NCBI GenBank assembly: GCA_027005175.1
Contig: JALTMC010000878.1
Span: 3,036 to 9,535 of the forward strand
Direction of reading: 5' to 3'
Source: Myxococcales bacterium
Lineage (GTDB): Bacteria; Myxococcota_C; UBA6777
Length of the DNA stretch: 6,500 bases
Of the stretch, positions 5,383 to 6,500 are shown in pieces. Under the pieces are notes generated by a model. It was not told the origin of the DNA and did not search any database. It worked only from the letters and a program-made list of their open reading frames with translations. Made by a program: the position numbers and the translations under genes. Position 1 is the first letter of the stretch; each line of letters opens with the position of its first letter.

Positions 5383-5588
5383 ATCGGCTTCTCTGTCTGG
5401 CTATACCCACACCCCTTCAAAAATGTTGGGGGACATTCATATTTTTTTTGAAAAAACTCTCTTTGGGGCTACTTTACATTTCTTGTACAGTCTCTTCATA
5501 TCCTTGGGCTGCAAGGAGTAGAGGTGTTTTTTTAGCTGACGAGTCAAAATACTGCTTGAAGAAACCTTCCTCCGAGAAGGCAGGAGAA

Positions 5589-6263
5589 TTATGGAGCAAA
5601 TATCTCCCGAGATGGACTTTCAGGTATCGGAAAAACTAACGTAGGCGTAGTAGGATGCTCTGGCTTACTGCTAACTCTGCTACCAAGGATAGACCACAGG
5701 TTTGTGGAAAGACCAAGAATCTCGCCCTTCTCCATCACGAATATCTCAGAGATTCTATCTAAAGAGGGAGATGCCTGAATTAAGCCTGAAGGTAAAGATT
5801 CGAAGAGTCTACCTTTCTCAATAATCCACTCAAGAGCTATCATTCTCATAGAGAGGTCGTTGCTCTGATTGGTGCCTGCTGGCTCATCTTCTTTCTCTTC
5901 CCACTTTTTCACAGTCGAATGACGGACGCCCAGTTTCTCTGCAAAACCCACCATAGTATCTTTGAGAGAGCGTCGGATAAAGTGGACGTGGTTCCCCGTC
6001 AGAGGACCTTCCCTCATCACTAAGGCAAGCAATATAAGGTCACGCAAAACGTTCTGGTTTATGTTCGGACACCAGAAATCACGAACCTTTCTCATCTCGA
6101 CATTTCTCAGGACAACAGGAAAACCAAACTTGTAATCCACGTACTCTTCCTGAATTCTCTTTTCCTTTTCCATATCTTCTCCCTGGGCAGATTCCAACGT
6201 AAGGGGTACGCTGGAATCAATAGCCATTTTGACTGTAGGTTGTGAGGGAACAGGGTCATTCAC
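5589..6263 (-). CDS. XRE/Cro-like helix-turn-helix transcriptional regulator
   Basis: This encodes 224 residues from GTG 6263 (GAGG 5 nt upstream) to TAA 5589-5591. ATG 6173, with GGGAG 5 nt upstream, would give 194 residues and is nearly as likely; I kept the longer form because its first codons show a coding-like purine bias at position 1. Residues 41-57 (YVDYKFGFPVVLRN) and 86-121 (GPLTGNHVHFIRRSL...FAEKLGVRHSTVKKWE) follow the layout of small MqsA/HigA-like regulators: a YxYxxxGLxNVYLxN-type segment, then LTGxExRFLRK and an XRE helix-turn-helix with recognition helix near HSTVKKWE. The C-terminal 90 residues are unassigned. No N-terminal zinc-finger cysteines and no recognisable toxin gene adjoin it, so an antitoxin role is unsupported. 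It probably binds DNA as a dimer. Confidence 0.75.
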   Translation of the reverse strand: MNDPVPSQPTVKMAIDSSVPLTLESAQGEDMEKEKRIQEEYVDYKFGFPVVLRNVEMRKVRDFWCPNINQNVLRDLILLALVMREGPLTGNHVHFIRRSLKDTMVGFAEKLGVRHSTVKKWEEKEDEPAGTNQSNDLSMRMIALEWIIEKGRLFESLPSGLIQASPSLDRISEIFVMEKGEILGLSTNLWSILGSRVSSKPEHPTTPTLVFPIPESPSREIFAP

Positions 6264-6411
6264 CTCAGCCTCGTTTCATCAGTGGAGCTAGTCCTCTGCA
6301 TTGAGATCTATCACGGTGATAATCAACAGCAGGTCCGCATCGTTTACAGATATATGCGTCTTCACTTTCATGACAACCGGATCGTGGGAAACCACGGTCT
6401 TATCGAGGTTT

Positions 6412-6445
6412 GAACAGTGTGCATTGAAAGGCGCACGCTCCGTTC
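6412..6445 (+). other. 34-nt bulged hairpin resembling, but not matching, group II intron domain V
   Basis: GAAC (6412-6415) pairs with GTTC (6442-6445), then a 2-nt CC bulge on the 3' side, then AGTGTGC pairs with GCACGCT, with one wobble, closing an ATTGAAAGGC loop. Size, GAAC/GTTC base, 3'-side bulge and GAAA in the loop recall group II intron domain V. However, the catalytic AGC triad reads AAC, the bulge is misplaced, and no domain VI or intron reverse transcriptase is visible. Confidence 0.25.
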
Positions 6446-6476
6446 TTAGGGGGGGGTGCGATCCGTTCTCTCGAAA

Positions 6477-6500
6477 CCATCCTCAAACACCTGAGGGTGG
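6477..6500. other. 9-bp hairpin at the right edge
   Basis: CCATCCTCA (6477-6485) pairs with TGAGGGTGG (6492-6500) with one G-T wobble and a 6-nt loop. The stem reaches the last base of the window and may continue beyond it, so its full extent and role cannot be judged. Confidence 0.35.

Larger units (their letters stand above)
5234..5588. other. Leader/intergenic region upstream of the sigma operon
   Basis: These 355 bp lie between the XRE-like regulator and the preferred sigma start. The part up to 5353 could be coding if an upstream sigma start is used. The rest holds the tandem palindrome at 5364-5382, an AT-rich stretch with a T8 run (5442-5449) followed by an A6 run, and a weak 5-bp hairpin at 5565-5580. 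No convincing promoter hexamers or further genes are visible. Confidence 0.5.
6264..6500. other. Unresolved right-edge region with competing short open frames and hairpins
   Basis: No frame is convincing here. On +, a frame is open from after a TAG at 6289-6291 to the edge (possible TTG 6300 or ATG 6370). On -, one frame ending just before GTG 6263 reads a zinc-ribbon-like CHESED...ICKRCG...HRDRSQCRG but has an in-frame TAA upstream and no start codon between; another - frame is open from about 6482 to TAG 6288. Two hairpins (6412-6445 and 6477-6500) and a G8 run (6449-6456) are visible. It may be decayed coding DNA, an element end or structured RNA. Confidence 0.35.

Noticed and set aside
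5565-5580. CCTTC/GAAGG hairpin followed by TTTCTT after the XRE-like gene, considered as its terminator
   Set aside because: The 5-bp stem is short and the T-run is interrupted. It is possible but not supported beyond chance.
5591-5641. + strand 17-codon open frame with AGGAG upstream of its ATG
   Set aside because: It lies opposite the 3' end of the XRE-like gene, is very short, and the AGGAG is only 4 nt from the ATG. There is no evidence of a leader-peptide function.
1-6500. Search by eye for CRISPR arrays, tRNA or rRNA genes and intact insertion sequences
   Set aside because: No regularly spaced 20-40 bp repeats, cloverleaf-like segments, rRNA core motifs or complete transposase frames were recognised. 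The only long inverted repeats flank a 208-bp segment without a transposase.

Overview
The window looks like chromosomal DNA from a delta-proteobacterial-type lineage (Myxococcota/Bradymonadota or a relative). The main reason is one protein ending in a clear AgmX/PglI-type TonB-family C-terminal domain, a module typical of myxobacteria, next to an ECF sigma factor and a zinc anti-sigma factor. The base composition looks balanced by eye, well below the high GC of classical myxobacteria, so I name no genus.

Layout. (1) nt 1-1361, + strand: 3' part of a gene for a large exported or membrane protein with beta-type domains, a very basic Arg/Tyr pentapeptide-repeat tract and a C-terminal membrane anchor. 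(2) nt 1468-2049, - strand and convergent: a secreted Lys/Arg/Cys-rich protein whose 14 cysteines are spaced almost as a mirror image around one glycine, as expected for a disulfide-zippered helical hairpin. (3) nt 2050-2821: about 770 bases without a convincing gene, holding a palindrome next to a TTGACA box, three copies of an 8-mer, a 208-bp segment bounded by 28-30 bp inverted repeats, and a short perfect hairpin. (4) nt 5233 down to 2822, - strand: a three-gene operon of ECF sigma factor, membrane zinc anti-sigma factor (ATGA overlap), then an exported protein joining a secretin-like N-terminal part to an AgmX-type C-terminal domain (34-nt gap). (5) nt 5234-5588: leader/intergenic DNA with a tandem palindrome. 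(6) nt 5589-6263, - strand: an XRE/Cro-like helix-turn-helix regulator. (7) nt 6264-6500: unresolved DNA with competing short open frames and two hairpins.

How the genes may work together (inference). The sigma/anti-sigma pair forms a classic membrane signalling switch. The third gene gives it an exported partner, so the operon probably senses or builds part of the cell envelope. The two convergent genes on the left both encode strongly cationic exported proteins, which suggests interaction with anionic envelope polymers or extracellular matrix, but nothing in the sequence proves a shared role.

The strongest candidates for something undescribed are the mirror-cysteine secreted protein and the sigma/anti-sigma/secretin-AgmX operon. 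No rRNA, tRNA, CRISPR array or intact transposase was recognised.
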